DNA of 64,000 bases from Margaritispora aquatica (Eukaryota > Ascomycota > Leotiomycetes > Helotiales > Discinellaceae). Made by a program: the position numbers and the translations under genes. This document shows positions 47,630-60,856 of the stretch, in pieces. The notes below the pieces were generated by a model that was given only the letters and a program-made list of their open reading frames with translations, ran no database searches and had not been told where the DNA came from. The stretch covers positions 502,317-566,316 of the forward strand of contig VJWN01000024.1 of NCBI GenBank assembly GCA_007644065.1. The letters run 5' to 3'. Position 1 is the stretch's first letter. Each line of letters starts with the position of its first letter.

Positions 47630-48060
47630 TATTGGTTTAAATAAGCATTATATTAAAATAGTTATATTTAGCTTTAAAGCTTATATACTATAGTTTTTAT
47701 TTTCTTATTATAGTTAGTATAAAACTACTATAGTATTATTGATTATTAGCCCTACTATTAGTTAGACAGTATAAGCTACCGTGTACACCGCTATAAGCCA
47801 CTATATACACCGCTATGTACACCGCTATAAGCTACTATATAGACCGCTAGTTTAGTTATACACCGCTAGTTTAGTTACTACCTTAGGCATTTAGTATAGT
47901 TCTATATAGCTAGAGAGAATAGCTCTCTAGTTTATAAGTTCAATTCAAGTTCATTTGCCTTCACATCTACCTTACCCTAGAGTTCCACTTTATATCTAGC
48001 TTACCCTAGACTTTTGTTTCTAATAGGTCATTCCCGACCTACGGTTTTTCTCTACTTATA
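47630..48060 (+). repeat. LTR B, shared by Copia copies 1 and 2
   Basis: 431 bp, TATTGGTTTAAATAAGC to TTTTTCTCTACTTATA (terminal CA changed to TA). It serves as 3' LTR of copy 1, after a GGGATG tract, and as 5' LTR of copy 2. Hairpin at 47,910-47,930. Confidence 0.88.
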
Positions 48061-51000
48061 AGTTATAAGCCTCTCTAGACTAATTATAGTTTAGCGTTAT
48101 TTTTTAACTAATTAAAAGTTATAAAATTATTTTATTCTGTATCCGAATACCTAAACTTCCGTTCTACTCCTAAAAAAAAGAGAATTAATAGGCTATTATT
48201 TCGAAATAACTTATTTAAGTAACCTCTTACTTATTTAACTAATTCTTTCGGTATTTAATAGAGATTATAAACCTTAATTAATCTAAAAGTCCCTACGGCC
48301 AACTAATAAAAAGTAAATAATCTATTGGCTCTAAAGTTTATAAGAAGCAATACGCGACCTATAGTAGGTATTATAAGTATTTCCGTATACTAGGAGACCT
48401 ATACTTCTATTCGCTAGACTCCCTCTTCTATAAGGAGACTAGTTTATAATCAAAGGTGTAGCGTTTAAAGTCTAAAACTAAGGCTATATTTAGAAATTAT
48501 ATACGCTCTATAACGATTGATTTGTTTTATATACAATTTCTAAAATAAACTAAAGCTAGTATCTTCTTAAGAAATACTCTAGTATATAGACCGGCGAGTC
48601 TATAAATATACCTTTTTATTACTATATTTATACAGTATATTATTAAAGGGGTTATATTGTTTTTTATAAAGATATTATATAATATCCTAATTTATACTTT
48701 AAAATCTATAGTATTATTTTACGATAGAAAATCAAATCTTTATATAAATACTATAGTATAGTAAATAACGTAAGTTTACGTTGTTTACGAAAATCTACTA
48801 TAATTAGTATTTAAAAAGCTATATATATCTAACGGAACTATAATAGTTTCTCGAGGAGTTTTTATACTTTTTATATTTTATACTTTTAGTATATTTAGTG
48901 GTATTCGGGTTAAATTTATTATACCCCTTTTTAATACCTTTTTATACTTTTTATACGTAAGTATATAAAATGGCTTTTAATAGCTTTAGAGGGGAATAGC
49001 TGATTGGTCGTTCTAATTATATAGAATAGCTTTCTAACGCTAATCTTTTTTTAGAAATAAACGGCTATATACTGTATATAGACGGATCGGAAAAGAAACC
49101 CGATAAAGAGTTATATTACTATATTATAATAGAAACTAATAAAATTAAAGGTAGCGAAAAACCTAGAAGTAACGAATTAACTATAAAATATTACGAAAAA
49201 TTAAGTGAATACGAGCGTAATTCTCGAAAAGCACTAGGCGCTCTAAAATCCTATTATATCGCTAGATATTATAGATAGGTTTAAAGAATAAAATATAGTT
49301 AAAAATCTATATAAAGCTATAATAGTTACTTTCGGAGAGTCTAATTTCGAAGTAATTAGCTGATATCTTAATAAACTTATTAATAATAACTATAGTAATT
49401 ATACTACTATAAATAAATATACTAGTACTATACAATCTAGTTATTACTACTTAAAAGAATTAAAGACCCTTATACCGAATAATATAATAGCTTAGCTTTT
49501 ATTTAAAGGTTTACCTACTAGTTTCGACTTTTTTATTAGCTGTAAATACAAAGAACTAAGTAAAGAAATAGATAATATAAATTTAAATAAACTTATTTTC
49601 AGAAATTATATCCGAAGAATCTTGTATAAAGTCTACGGATTTAAAGAGAAATAAAGCTTATATTAAGTCTAAATCAAAGACTAATATTAAAAAACACTAT
49701 AACTTTTATAATAAAAGTAGGTATCTAAATAATTAGTGTTTTATTAAATACCCCTGAATTAAAGAATAATAGTATAATAGTATTAATTCGAATAAAAATA
49801 AAAATTCGAATAATTTAAATAATTCAAATAAAAACAAAAACCAAACCTCTAAAAAAGAAAGCCCTAGGGTCGTAATGTTAGCTTATACTAGTACTATTAA
49901 TAGCACTAATATTACTAATAGTAAATTACTATTAGACTCCAGCGTTAGCGAGACTATACTCCTAATAAAAACTAGTTATTAAATTATAAATCTAGTAATA
50001 ATAGTAGAGTATTAGTAGTAGTAAACGGGAAAAGCTTAAAATCGAAGGAACCGGCGATATTCCGGTAATTATAAATAATAACGAGTTATTAATAACTAAA
50101 GTTAACTACGTACCTTCGATTAAAACTACTTTAATTAGTAGTAAAGAGCTTATAAATAAAGGTTAAGAAATTACTTTTAAAAACGATATAACTATATTAA
50201 ATTATAATAAAGCTAATTTAAAAATCGTTTCTAAATAAATTAATAACGTTTATTATATAAACGTTAAAATTTAATTAAATAGAATAGTAATAAATAATAC
50301 TACTATTAGTAATAATAGTCTTAATTTAATTTATAAAAAGACTAAATCACTTAAATAAAGACTACTTAATTAAGAGTCTACGATTAAGCTCTAATAGCTT
50401 AAATAATACTAGTACTACTAGTACTATTAAAAACGAAGAATTAAACAATTGCGATGCTTACTAATTTAGGAAATTTCACGAAATAGTGAGTTATAAACTA
50501 CTATTAAGCCCTACTAAAAAACTAATATATTTCGACTCTAATATAGCCGGTCCATTTAAGACTATAAGTATAAAAGGAGAACGTTATTTTATTACGTTTA
50601 CGGACTATAATACTAGGGTCGTTTAGGTATATAATATTAAATTAAAATTAAACATCTACGATATAATTATCGAGTTCTATAACTTAATTAAAAATTAATT
50701 TAATACTTCTATAAAAGCTTTTCACTTCGATAACGCTAAGAAGTTTAAGTCTATTAAATTAATTACCTTTTTTAAGAATAAAGGAATTATAGCGGATTTT
50801 ACTAGCCCCGACATACCCGCCTAAAACGGTATAGCTAAACGATTAAATAAATATATTATCGAACAATTAATATCTATAATAAAAGAGAAAAATATACCTA
50901 TTTTCCTTTAGCCTATAATTATTAAGGCTATAATCTATATAAAAAATCGTACCTATAATAGTAGTATAAATACTACTCTGTATTTTAAACTTACAGATAA

Positions 51001-53495
51001 TAAACCTACTATTGATTATTTTAGAGTTTTAGGCTCTTTAGCCTATATTCGTAACTTTAATTACTATAAATATAAAAATAATCTAAATAAATTAGCTAAT
51101 AAAGCTAGTAAAGGGATTTTTATAAGATACGAATCTTCGAATAATTTCCTAGTATATATACCTAGTACTAAAAAGGTATTAAGTACTAGGGATATAGTAA
51201 TTAAAAAAGAGTTAATATATAACGATAAAGATAATACTATCGAATAAAACTACGATAATATTATAGATATAAACCCTATTTTCGATAATAATACTATTAA
51301 AAATAATAATTATAATATCCTTATTAACGATAATAATCGTATAATCAAAATCGACGAAAACGATATATATTCAGAGGATATTCTTATTACTAGTAGTAAT
51401 ACTATTAATAAAAATACTATTAACAAAAATACTACTAAAGAAACCGTCCCTAATAGTAGACGTAGTAGTACTAGTAGTAGTAGTAATACAAATAGTAGTA
51501 ATGATAACGACGATAATACTACTATAAATTTAAATATATCTACTAGAAGTTTAAGAGGAAAAACGTTTATAAACTATAAAGAGGCTAGAGATAATAATAA
51601 AAAAGCTAATTATTTATTAGCTAGCTAAGCGTATATAGAATCTTTAATCGAAGGGAGAATCTAATTTTTTCGATACTATTAATTATAATACTACTAGTAT
51701 TAATACTAGGTCTTTTTTAAACCAAACTATATTAATCGATAATATAAATATTAATTTAAATAAAATCGATTTAAAAATCGAAAAACCTTTTAATACTATT
51801 AAAGATCCTAAAAACGATAAAGAGGCCTATAATCAATATATATATAAAGATAATTAGATTAAAAGTTAAATTAAAGAATTAGAATCTTTATTAAAAAGTA
51901 ATACTTTCGATATTATAAATAAATCTAATTTAAAATCCAACTCTTATTACTATAATAAACTTATTAAAACTAGATGGGTTTATAAAGTTAAAAATATATT
52001 AGAAAATAATACTATCGAATTTAAAGCTAGATTCGTCGCTAAAGGCTTCGAATAACGATACGGTATAAACTATATAAAGTCTTTCGTTAACGTAGTAAAA
52101 CAAATAGCTTAGAAACTAGTATTCACTATTAACGTATTAAATAAATACTATATATATAAAATAAATATGATTTCTGTCTTTACTTAAAGGGATATAGATA
52201 CGTTTATATATCTAGAACCTCCTACTAGCTTAATTAATTTATTAGTTAGTTTAGGATTAATTAAAAGTAATAATACCGAAATATTACTTAAGCTTAATAA
52301 AGTACTATACGGGCTAAAACAATCAGCTAGAATTTAATATAATACCTTATCTAGTATACTAGTTAATAAGCTAGGCTTTACGGCTTTAAAACTAGAGCCT
52401 TATATTTTTATAAACAAAAAGCTAGAAATAATCATTTGTCTATACGTAGACGACCTAGCTATTATAGGTCCTAATAAGGATACTATAAAATCGTTTATTA
52501 ACGATATAAAACAATACTTTAAAATTAAAGAATTAGGTCTATTAAAGATTATCTCGGTATCGAAATCGATTATAATATTAATAATAGTACTATAGTTTTA
52601 AGCCAAAGTAAATATATAGAAAAAATTATAGAGAAATTTAATCTAAAAAACTCTTTACTTATATATACCCCTCTAGACTCTAAGACTAAACTAGAATCTA
52701 ATATGAAAAAAGCTTCGAAAGACGATATAAAATTATATTAAAGCTTAATCGATAGTCTACTATATTTAACCCTAGGTACTAGACCCAATATAGCATATAG
52801 TACTATTAAGCTTTCCCGTTACTACTCAAATCCCTCTAAAGAGTATATAAATTAAGCTATAAAGATTATACGATATTTAAAAACTACTATTAATATCGGT
52901 ATTATCTTATAGTAATAAAAATCAAAATAGTAACTATATTACTAGCTATTACGATGCCGATTACGCCGGGGATATAGGGACCTATAAATCCACTACGGGT
53001 TATATATTCTATATAGCTAAAGGCCCTATAGCCTAGAAGTCTAAATTACAGACTATAATAGCGTAGTCGACTACGGAAGCGGAATTAATCGCTATAAACG
53101 CCGCTAGTAAAGAAGCTATATTTATTAAAAACCTACTAAAAGAATTAAGGTTTTATAAATAAAAAATATTATCTTTATATACCGATAATAACGGTATTTT
53201 ATTACTTTCGAAAAATCCTATATTCCACGAAAGAACTAAGTATATAAACGTTAAATACTATTATATTAGGGAGTTAATAGAGAAAGGCTTAATAGACCTA
53301 CTCTATATTAATACCCTAGAATAAAAAGCCGACGGCTTTACTAAAGCTCTTAATAAAAATAAATTTAATATATTCCTAGAGCAAATGGTTTTAAGCTTAA
53401 TAAAGCTTAATATATAAAATATATATATAAAAAAAAAAAGCTATAAAGCTATATAAAGATTTAGAATTTTATATAAGTTCTTATTTAGGGGGACG
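48061..53495 (+). mobile_element. Copia retrotransposon internal domain, copy 2 (most RIP-damaged)
   Basis: Co-linear with copy 1. The gag ATG is at 48,970, protease near 49,925 (the GAS motif altered to SVS-like), integrase core about 50,520-50,900, RT with YVDDLAIIG at about 52,441 and RNase H near 53,065. It has more C-to-T and G-to-A changes than copies 1 and 3 (for example AGTTATAAGCC at the primer site, and TAA or TAG in place of many Gln and Trp codons), and indels. No open frame of more than about 60 codons survives. Confidence 0.9.
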
Positions 53496-53927
53496 TATTA
53501 GTTTAAATAAGCTATTATATTAAAATAGTTATATTTAACTTTAAAGCTTATATACTATAGTTTTTATTTTCCTATTATAGTTAGTATAAAACTACTATAA
53601 TATTATTGATTATTAGCCCACTATTAGTTAGACAGTATAAGCCACCGTGTACACCGCTATAAGCTACTATATACACCGCTATATACACCGCTATAAGCTA
53701 CTATATAGACCGCTAGTTTAGTTATACACCGCTAGTTTAGTTACTGCCTTAGGCATTTAGTATAGTTCTATATAGCTAGAGAGAATAGCTCTCTAGTTTA
53801 TTAAGTTAATTCAAGTTCATTTGCCTTCACATCTACCTTACCCTAGAGTTCCACTTCACATCTAGCTTACCCTAGACTTTTGTTTCTGATCAGGTCATTC
53901 CCGACCTACGGTTTTTCCCTGCTTACA
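53496..53927 (+). repeat. LTR C, shared by Copia copies 2 and 3
   Basis: 432 bp, TATTAGTTTAAATAAGC to TTTTTCCCTGCTTACA, followed by an 8-bp insert GATCTATA before the primer-binding site, not seen in the other copies. Confidence 0.88.
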
Positions 53928-56900
53928 GATCTATAGGTTATGAGCCTCTCTGACTAATTACGGTCTAGCGCTATTTTTCAACCAATTAGAAGCTACGGAA
54001 TTACCTTATTCCGTATCCGAACACCTGAACTTCCGTCCTACTCCTACGAAAAGAAGAAATAATAGGCTATTATTTCGAAATAGCTTATTTAAGTAACCCC
54101 CTTACCTATTTAACTGATTTTTTCGGTATTTAATAGGAGACTATAAACCTTAATTGATCCAAAAGTCCCTACGGCCAACAATAGAAAGTGAATAATCTAT
54201 TAGCTCTAGAGTTTATAAGAAGCGATACGCGACCTATAGTGGGTATTATAAGCATTTCCGTATACTAGGAGGCCCGTACTTCTATTCGCTAGACTCCCCT
54301 TCTATAAGGAGACTAGTTTGCAATCAAAGGTGTGGCGTTTAAAGTCTAAAACTAGGCTATATTCGGAAATTATATACGCTCTAGCGATTAATTTGCCTTA
54401 TATACGATTCCTAGGATAAACTAGAGCTAGTATCCTCTCGAGAAACACTCTAGTATATAGACCGGCGAGTCTATAAATACACCTTTTTATTACTGTATTT
54501 ATACGGTATATTATTAAGGGGGTTATATCGTTTTTTACGAAGATATTATATATCCGTAATTATACCTTAAAACCTATAGTATTACTTTACGATAGAAAAC
54601 CAAATCTTCGTATAAATACTATAGTATAGTAATAACGTAAATTTACGTTTTTTACGAAAATATACTATAATTAGTATTTTAAAAGCTATATACCAACGGA
54701 ACTATAATAGTTTCCCGAGGAGTTTTTATACTTTTATACTTTTTATATTTTTTATACTTTTAGTATATTAGTGGTGTTTAGGTTAAAATTAGTATTTTTA
54801 TACTTTTATACTTTTATACTTTATACGTAATATATAAAATGGCTTTTAATAGCTTTAGAGGGGAACAGCTAGTTGGTCGTTCTAATTATATAGAATAGCT
54901 TTCTAACGCCAACCTCTTTTTAGAAATAAACGGTTATATACCGTATATAGACGGTTCTGAATTAGCTCCTCAAAAAGGGCTATATTACGAAAAGGAACTA
55001 ATTCAAAAGGTGAAAAGAAGAAGAACCTAGAACCGAAGAATTAGCCGTAAAATATTACGAAAAATCAAGTGAATACGAGCGTAATTCCCGTAAAGCCTTA
55101 GGAGCTCTTAAAACTATTATATCTATAGATATTATAGATAGGTTTAAAGAATATAATACAGCTCGAAAACTATATAACGCTATAAAGAATACTTTCGGAG
55201 AGTCTAATTTCGAAGTTATTGGTCGATATATTAATAAACTTATCGATAATAACTATAGTAATTACTCTACTATAGACGAATATACTAGTAAATATCCAAT
55301 CTAGTTATTATTATTTAAAAGAGTTAAAAGCTCCTATACCTAATAGTATAGTCTCTTGGTTACTATTTAAAGGATTACCAAATAGCTTCGACTCGTTATA
55401 AGTCGTAAATACGAAGAACTAGGTAAAATATCGATAATATCGATTTAAATCGTTAATAGCCGAAATTATATCCGAAGAAAGCCGTATTAAGTCTACTGAT
55501 TTAGAAGGGAATAAGGCTTATACTAAGTCCTATAAATCGAAGACTAATATTAAAAAACACTGTAACTTTTGTAATAAAGAGGCATTTAAATAATCAGTTT
55601 TATTAAATATCCCGAATTAAAGAAAATAGTACTAATAATAGTACTAATTCGAATAAAAAATAAAAATTCGAATAACTCAAATAATTCAAATAAAAAATAA
55701 CCCTAAAAAGAAAGCCCTAGGGTCGTAATGTCAGCCTTTACTAGTACTATAAATACTATTACTAGTAGTAAATTACTATTAGACTCCGGCGCTAGTGAGC
55801 ACTATACTCCTAATAAAAACTGGTTATTAAATTATAAACCTAGTAATAATAGTAGAGTATTAGTAGTAGCAAACGGGGAAAAGCTTAAAATCGAAGGAAC
55901 GGCGATATTCCGGTAATTTATAATAATAACGAGTTATTAATAACTAAGTTTAACTACGTACCTTCGATTAAAACTACTTTAATTAGTAGTAAGGAGCTTA
56001 TAAATAAAGGCTGGGAAATTACCTTTAAAAACGATATAGCTATATTAAATCACAATAAAGCTAATTTAAGAATCGTTTTAAATAGATTAATAACGCTTAT
56101 TATATAGACGTTAAAATCAATTAAATACTATAGTAGCTAATAATACTACTACTAGTAATAATAGCCTTGATTTAATTCATAAAAGGCTAAATCACTTAAA
56201 TAAAGACTACTTAATTAAGAGTCTACAATTAAGCTCTAATAGCTTAAATAATAAAAATACTAGTACTACTAGTACTATTAAAAGCGAAGAATTAAATAAT
56301 TGTGACGCTTGCAATTTGGGAAATTTCACGAAATAGTAAGTTATAACCACTATTAAGCCCTACCGAAAAACTAGTATATTTCGACTCTGATATAGCCGGT
56401 CCATTTAAGACAATAGGTATAAAAGGAGAACGTTATTTTATTACGTTTACAGACCGGAATACTAGAGTTGTTTGGTATATAATATTAAGTTAAAATCAGA
56501 CGCTTACGATATAATTATCGAGTTCTATAACTTAATTAAAAAATCAATTTAATACTTTATAAAAGCTTTTTACTTCGATAACGCTAAGGAGTTTAAGTCT
56601 AGTAAATTAATTACCTTTTTTTAAAAATAAAGGAATTATAGCCGATTTTACTAGCCCCGATACACCTGCCCAAAACGGTATAGCCGAGCGACTAAATAGA
56701 TATATTATCGAACGATTAATATCTATAATAAAAGAGAAAAATATACCTATTTTCCTTTGGCCTATAATTACTAAGGCTATAATTCACGTTAAAAATCGTA
56801 CCTATAATAGTAGTATAAATACTACTCCGTATTTTAAGCTTACTTACGGACTAACTGATTATTTTAGAGTTTTAGGCTCTTTAGCCTATATTCGTAACTC

Positions 56901-59269
56901 TAATTATTATAAATATAAAAATAATCAAAATAAATTAGCCGATAAAGCTAGTAAAGGAATTTTTATAGGATACGAATCTTCTAATAATTTCTTAATATAT
57001 ATACCTATAAAAAAGGTCTTAAGTACTAGGGATATAGTAATTAAAGAAGAATTAAATATATAACGAAAAATATACTATTATTGAACAACTACGATAATAT
57101 TATAGATATAAATCCTATTTTCGAAAATACTACTATTATCGAAAGTAATGATTATAATATCTCTATTTCGGATAATAATCGAATTACCGAAATCGAAGAA
57201 ATCGACGAAAACGATATTAATTCCGAAGATATTCTTACTACTAGTAGTAATACTATTAATAAAACCTTCAAAAGATTACTCAAAACACTACTTAAAATAA
57301 TAGTAGTAATAGTAAGAAACCTACTATAAAACCGTCAATTCCAAATAGGAATTTAAGGGAAAAAACCCCTATAAATTATAAGGAAACTAAGGATAAAAAA
57401 GCAAACTATTTACTAGCGAGCCAAGCGTATATAGAATCCTTAATAGAGGAGGAACCCGACGTTTTCGATACTATTAGTTATAATACTACTACTAGTACTA
57501 GGTCTTTTTTAGACTAAACTATATTAATCGATAATATAAATATCGATTTAAATAAAATCGATTTAAAAATCGAAAACCTTTTAATACTATTAAAGATCCT
57601 AAAAACGATAAAGAGGCCTATAATCAATATATATATAAGGACAATTGGATTAAAAGCCAAATTAAGGAATTAGAATCCCTATTAGAAAGTAATACTTTCG
57701 ATATTATTAATAAATCTAATTTAAAATCAGACTCCTATTACTATAATAAACCTATTAAAACTAGATGGGTTTATAAAGCCAAAAATATTTTAGAAATAAC
57801 ACTATCGAATTTAAAGCTAGATTTGTCGCTAAAGGCTTCGAATAGCGATACGGTATAGACTATATAGAGTCTTTCGCTAGCGTAGTAAACAAATAGCTTG
57901 GAAACTAGTATTCGCTATTAGCGTATTAAATAAATATTATATATATAAAATAGATATGATTTCCGCCTTTACTTAAGGGATATAGATACGTCTATATATC
58001 TAGAACCTCCTACTAGCTTAATTAATTTATTAATTAGTTTAGAATTAATTAAAAGTAATAATACTGAAATATTACTTAAGCTAAATAAAGCACTATACGG
58101 GCTAAAACAATCAGCTAGAATTTAGTATAATACCTTATCTAGTATACTAGTTAATAAGCTAGGCTTTACGGCCTTAAAACTAGAGCCTTGTATTTTTATA
58201 AATAAAAAGCTAGAATTAATAATTTGTCTATACGTAGACGATCTAGCTATTATAAGTCCTAATAAGGATACTATAAAATCGTTTATTAACGATTTAAAAC
58301 AATACTTTAAAATTAAGGAATTAGGTCCTATTAAGATTATCTCGGTATCGAAATCGATTATAATATCGATAATAATACTATGGTTTTAAGCCAAAGTAAA
58401 TATATAGAAAAAATTATAGAGAAATTTAATCTAAAAACTCTCTACCTATATATACCCCTCTAGATTCTAAGACTAAACTAGAATCTAATACAGGAAAAGC
58501 TTCGAAAGACGATATAAAATTATATCAAAGCTTAATCGGTAGTACTATACCTAACCCTAGGTACTAGACCCGATATAGCATAGCACTATTAAACTTTCCC
58601 GTTATTGCTCAAATCCTTCTAAAGAGTATATAAATCAAGCTATTAGAATTATACGATATTTAAAAACTACTATTAATATCGGTATTACCTATAGTAATAA
58701 AAATCAAAATAGTAATTATATTACTAGCTATTGCGATGCTGATTACGCCGGAGATATAGGGACCTATAAATCTACTACGGGCTATATATTCTATATAGCC
58801 GAAGGCCCTATAGCCTGGAAGTCTAAATTACAGACTATAATAGCGCAATCTACTACGGAAGCGGAATTAATCGCTATAAACGCCGCTAGTAAAGAAGCTA
58901 TATTTATTAAAAACCTATTAGAGAACTAGGATTTTATAAACAAAAAATATTACCCTTATATACCGATAATAACGGTGCTTTGTTACTTTCGAAAAACCCT
59001 ATATTCCACGAAAGAACTAAGTATATAAACGTTAAATACTATTATATTAGGGAGTTAATAGAGAAAGGCTTAATAGACCTACTCTATATTAATACCTTAG
59101 AACAAAAAGCTGACGGCTTTACTAAAGCTCTCGATAAAAATAAATTTATATATTTCTAGAGCAAATGGGTTTTAAGCTTAATAAAGCTTAATATATAAAA
59201 ATATAAAAATACGAAATAGCTATAAGCTATAATATTTTAGAATTTTCATATAGTTCTTATTTAGGGGCG
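53928..59269 (+). mobile_element. Copia retrotransposon internal domain, copy 3 (least RIP, many indels)
   Basis: Gag ATG at 54,839; a clean protease stretch from 55,728 (LLLDSGASEHYTPNKNWLL) of 62 codons; integrase with DFTSPDTPAQNGIAERLNRY around 56,640-56,705; RT with LYVDDLAI near 58,228; RNase H with AWKSKLQTIIAQSTTEAELI around 58,815. Several codons that are stops in copies 1 and 2 are Trp or Gln here, so it looks the least RIP-affected. Yet it has many one-base deletions in short homopolymers, for example GGAACGGCG versus GGAACCGGCG in copy 1. The frame is therefore broken repeatedly and the copy is defective. Confidence 0.9.
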
Positions 59270-59758
59270 TATTGGTTTAAATAAGCTATTATATTAAAAT
59301 AGTTATATTTAGCTTTAAAGCTTATATACTATAGTTTTTATTTCCTATTATAGTTAGTATAAAACTACTATAGTATATTGATTATTAGCCCCACTATTAG
59401 TTAGACAGTATAAGCCACCGTGTACACCGCTATAAGCACTATATACACCGCTATATACACCGCTATACACACCGTTATATACCACTATATACATCGCTAT
59501 ATACACCGCTATAAGCCACTATATAGACCGCTAGTTTAGTTATACACCGCTTTATTACTGCCTTAGCATCTATTATAGTTCTATATTACTAGAGAGAATA
59601 GCTCTCTAGTTTAAAAATTAAGTTCATTTTGCCTTCACATCTACCTTACCCTAGACTTTCACATCTACCTTACCCTAGAGTTCCACTTCACATCTAGCTT
59701 CCTAGACTTTTGTTTCTGATCAGGTCATTCCCCGACCTACGGTTTTTCCCTGCTTACA
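59270..59758 (+). repeat. LTR D, 3' LTR of Copia copy 3
   Basis: 489 bp, TATTGGTTTAAATAAGC to TTTTTCCCTGCTTACA; longest ACCGCTATA minisatellite of the family in this window (59,425-59,525). Hairpin at 59,589-59,609. Confidence 0.88.
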
Positions 59759-60160
59759 TTTTCCTATTATAGTTAGTATAAAACTACTATAGTATTATTA
59801 ATTATTAGCCCCACTATTAGTTAGATAGTATAAGCTACGTATACACCGCTATAAGCCACCATATACACGCTATATACACCGCTATATACACCGCTATTAT
59901 ATACACTAAGCCATAGACCGCTAGTTTAGTATACACCGCTAGTTTAGTTACTGCCTTAGGCATTTAGTATAGTTCTATATAGCTAGAGAGAATAGCTCTC
60001 TAGTTTATCAAGTTTAATTCAAGTTCATTTACCTTCACACCTAGCTTACCCTAGACTTTCACATCTACCTTACCCTAGAGTTCCACTTCACATCTAGCTT
60101 ACCCTAGACTTTTGTTTCTGATCAGGTCATTCCCCGACCTACGGTTTTTCCCTGCTTACA
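59759..60160 (+). repeat. LTR E, 5'-truncated Copia-family LTR
   Basis: Begins within the LTR at TTTTCCTATTATAGTTAG, about 75 bp after the usual start, directly against the end of LTR D, and ends TTTTTCCCTGCTTACA. Normal-composition DNA starts at 60,161. Confidence 0.85.
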
Positions 60161-60265
60161 CTTGAGGAAGCAAGAGGTGAAATAGATAGGATTGAGAAGT
60201 CTAAAGAATTCTTACAACAGCATAGAGCTCTATATAAACGTCTAGATAAACGCCTACAGCGCTGA
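60161..60265 (+). pseudogene. C-terminal coding fragment cut at the LTR junction
   Basis: From the LTR junction the frame reads LEEARGEIDRIEKSKEFLQQ and then HRALYKRLDKRLQR before TGA at 60,263. It is a charged, coiled-coil-like tail without its start. It resembles the basic C-termini of fungal DNA-transposon transposases, but this is a weak impression. The 5' part is missing, presumably lost to the LTR insertion. Confidence 0.4.
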
Positions 60266-60856
60266 GTCAAGCTTTAACACCATGAATAATGTAATTACAG
60301 TGAAATTAAGGAGATTCAAGTGTCATGTGCCAATGACACATGATGAACAATTAACAATAGGAAATGCTCCGCCTTGGTTTAGAGTCTTCGTCAGTCAAAG
60401 ATACTTCAACGTTCCATACCAACGAATAATGGCTATGGGGCAGTGTTAAGACAATACGTCTGATCTCAATTCATATGTACGTTGAATTAGTTTCGAAGAG
60501 TGCGGCCAGTTAGAACAAAATCTATTTATGTATCTGATCTAGACACTAGCCGTAAGGATTCATTGTCCAAGCTTCAGTCATGTAGACGCAAAATTTTACA
60601 CACATATGGATAGCTTTATGGCTTGATTCAAGAAGATGCACATGTTTTCACCTTGTTCTTGAGGATAATTCAAAGCATGGGAAAAAACATGTTTGAAACA
60701 TCAGATGGCTATTTCGATCCAAACACCTACAACTACGTACCAGAACGGATTTCCATGCTGCCTTGGACGACCCGAATTAACCTGCCAAATCATAAACGCT
60801 GCATGGTGTACTATTTTGATTCAAATAAAGAACACCAACACCTGTGTGGTGTGACC
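60266..60856. other. Unassigned sequence of normal composition
   Basis: Contains an inverted repeat GTGTCAT-6-ATGACAC (60,320-60,339) and an open frame 60,623-60,871 (plus strand, 82 codons, with SMLPWTTRINLPNHKRCMVY) that has no recognised domain. No gene is asserted. Confidence 0.4.

Noticed and set aside
57081..57329. Separate 82-codon gene in the Copia array
   Set aside because: It is the acidic linker between integrase and reverse transcriptase of Copia copy 3.
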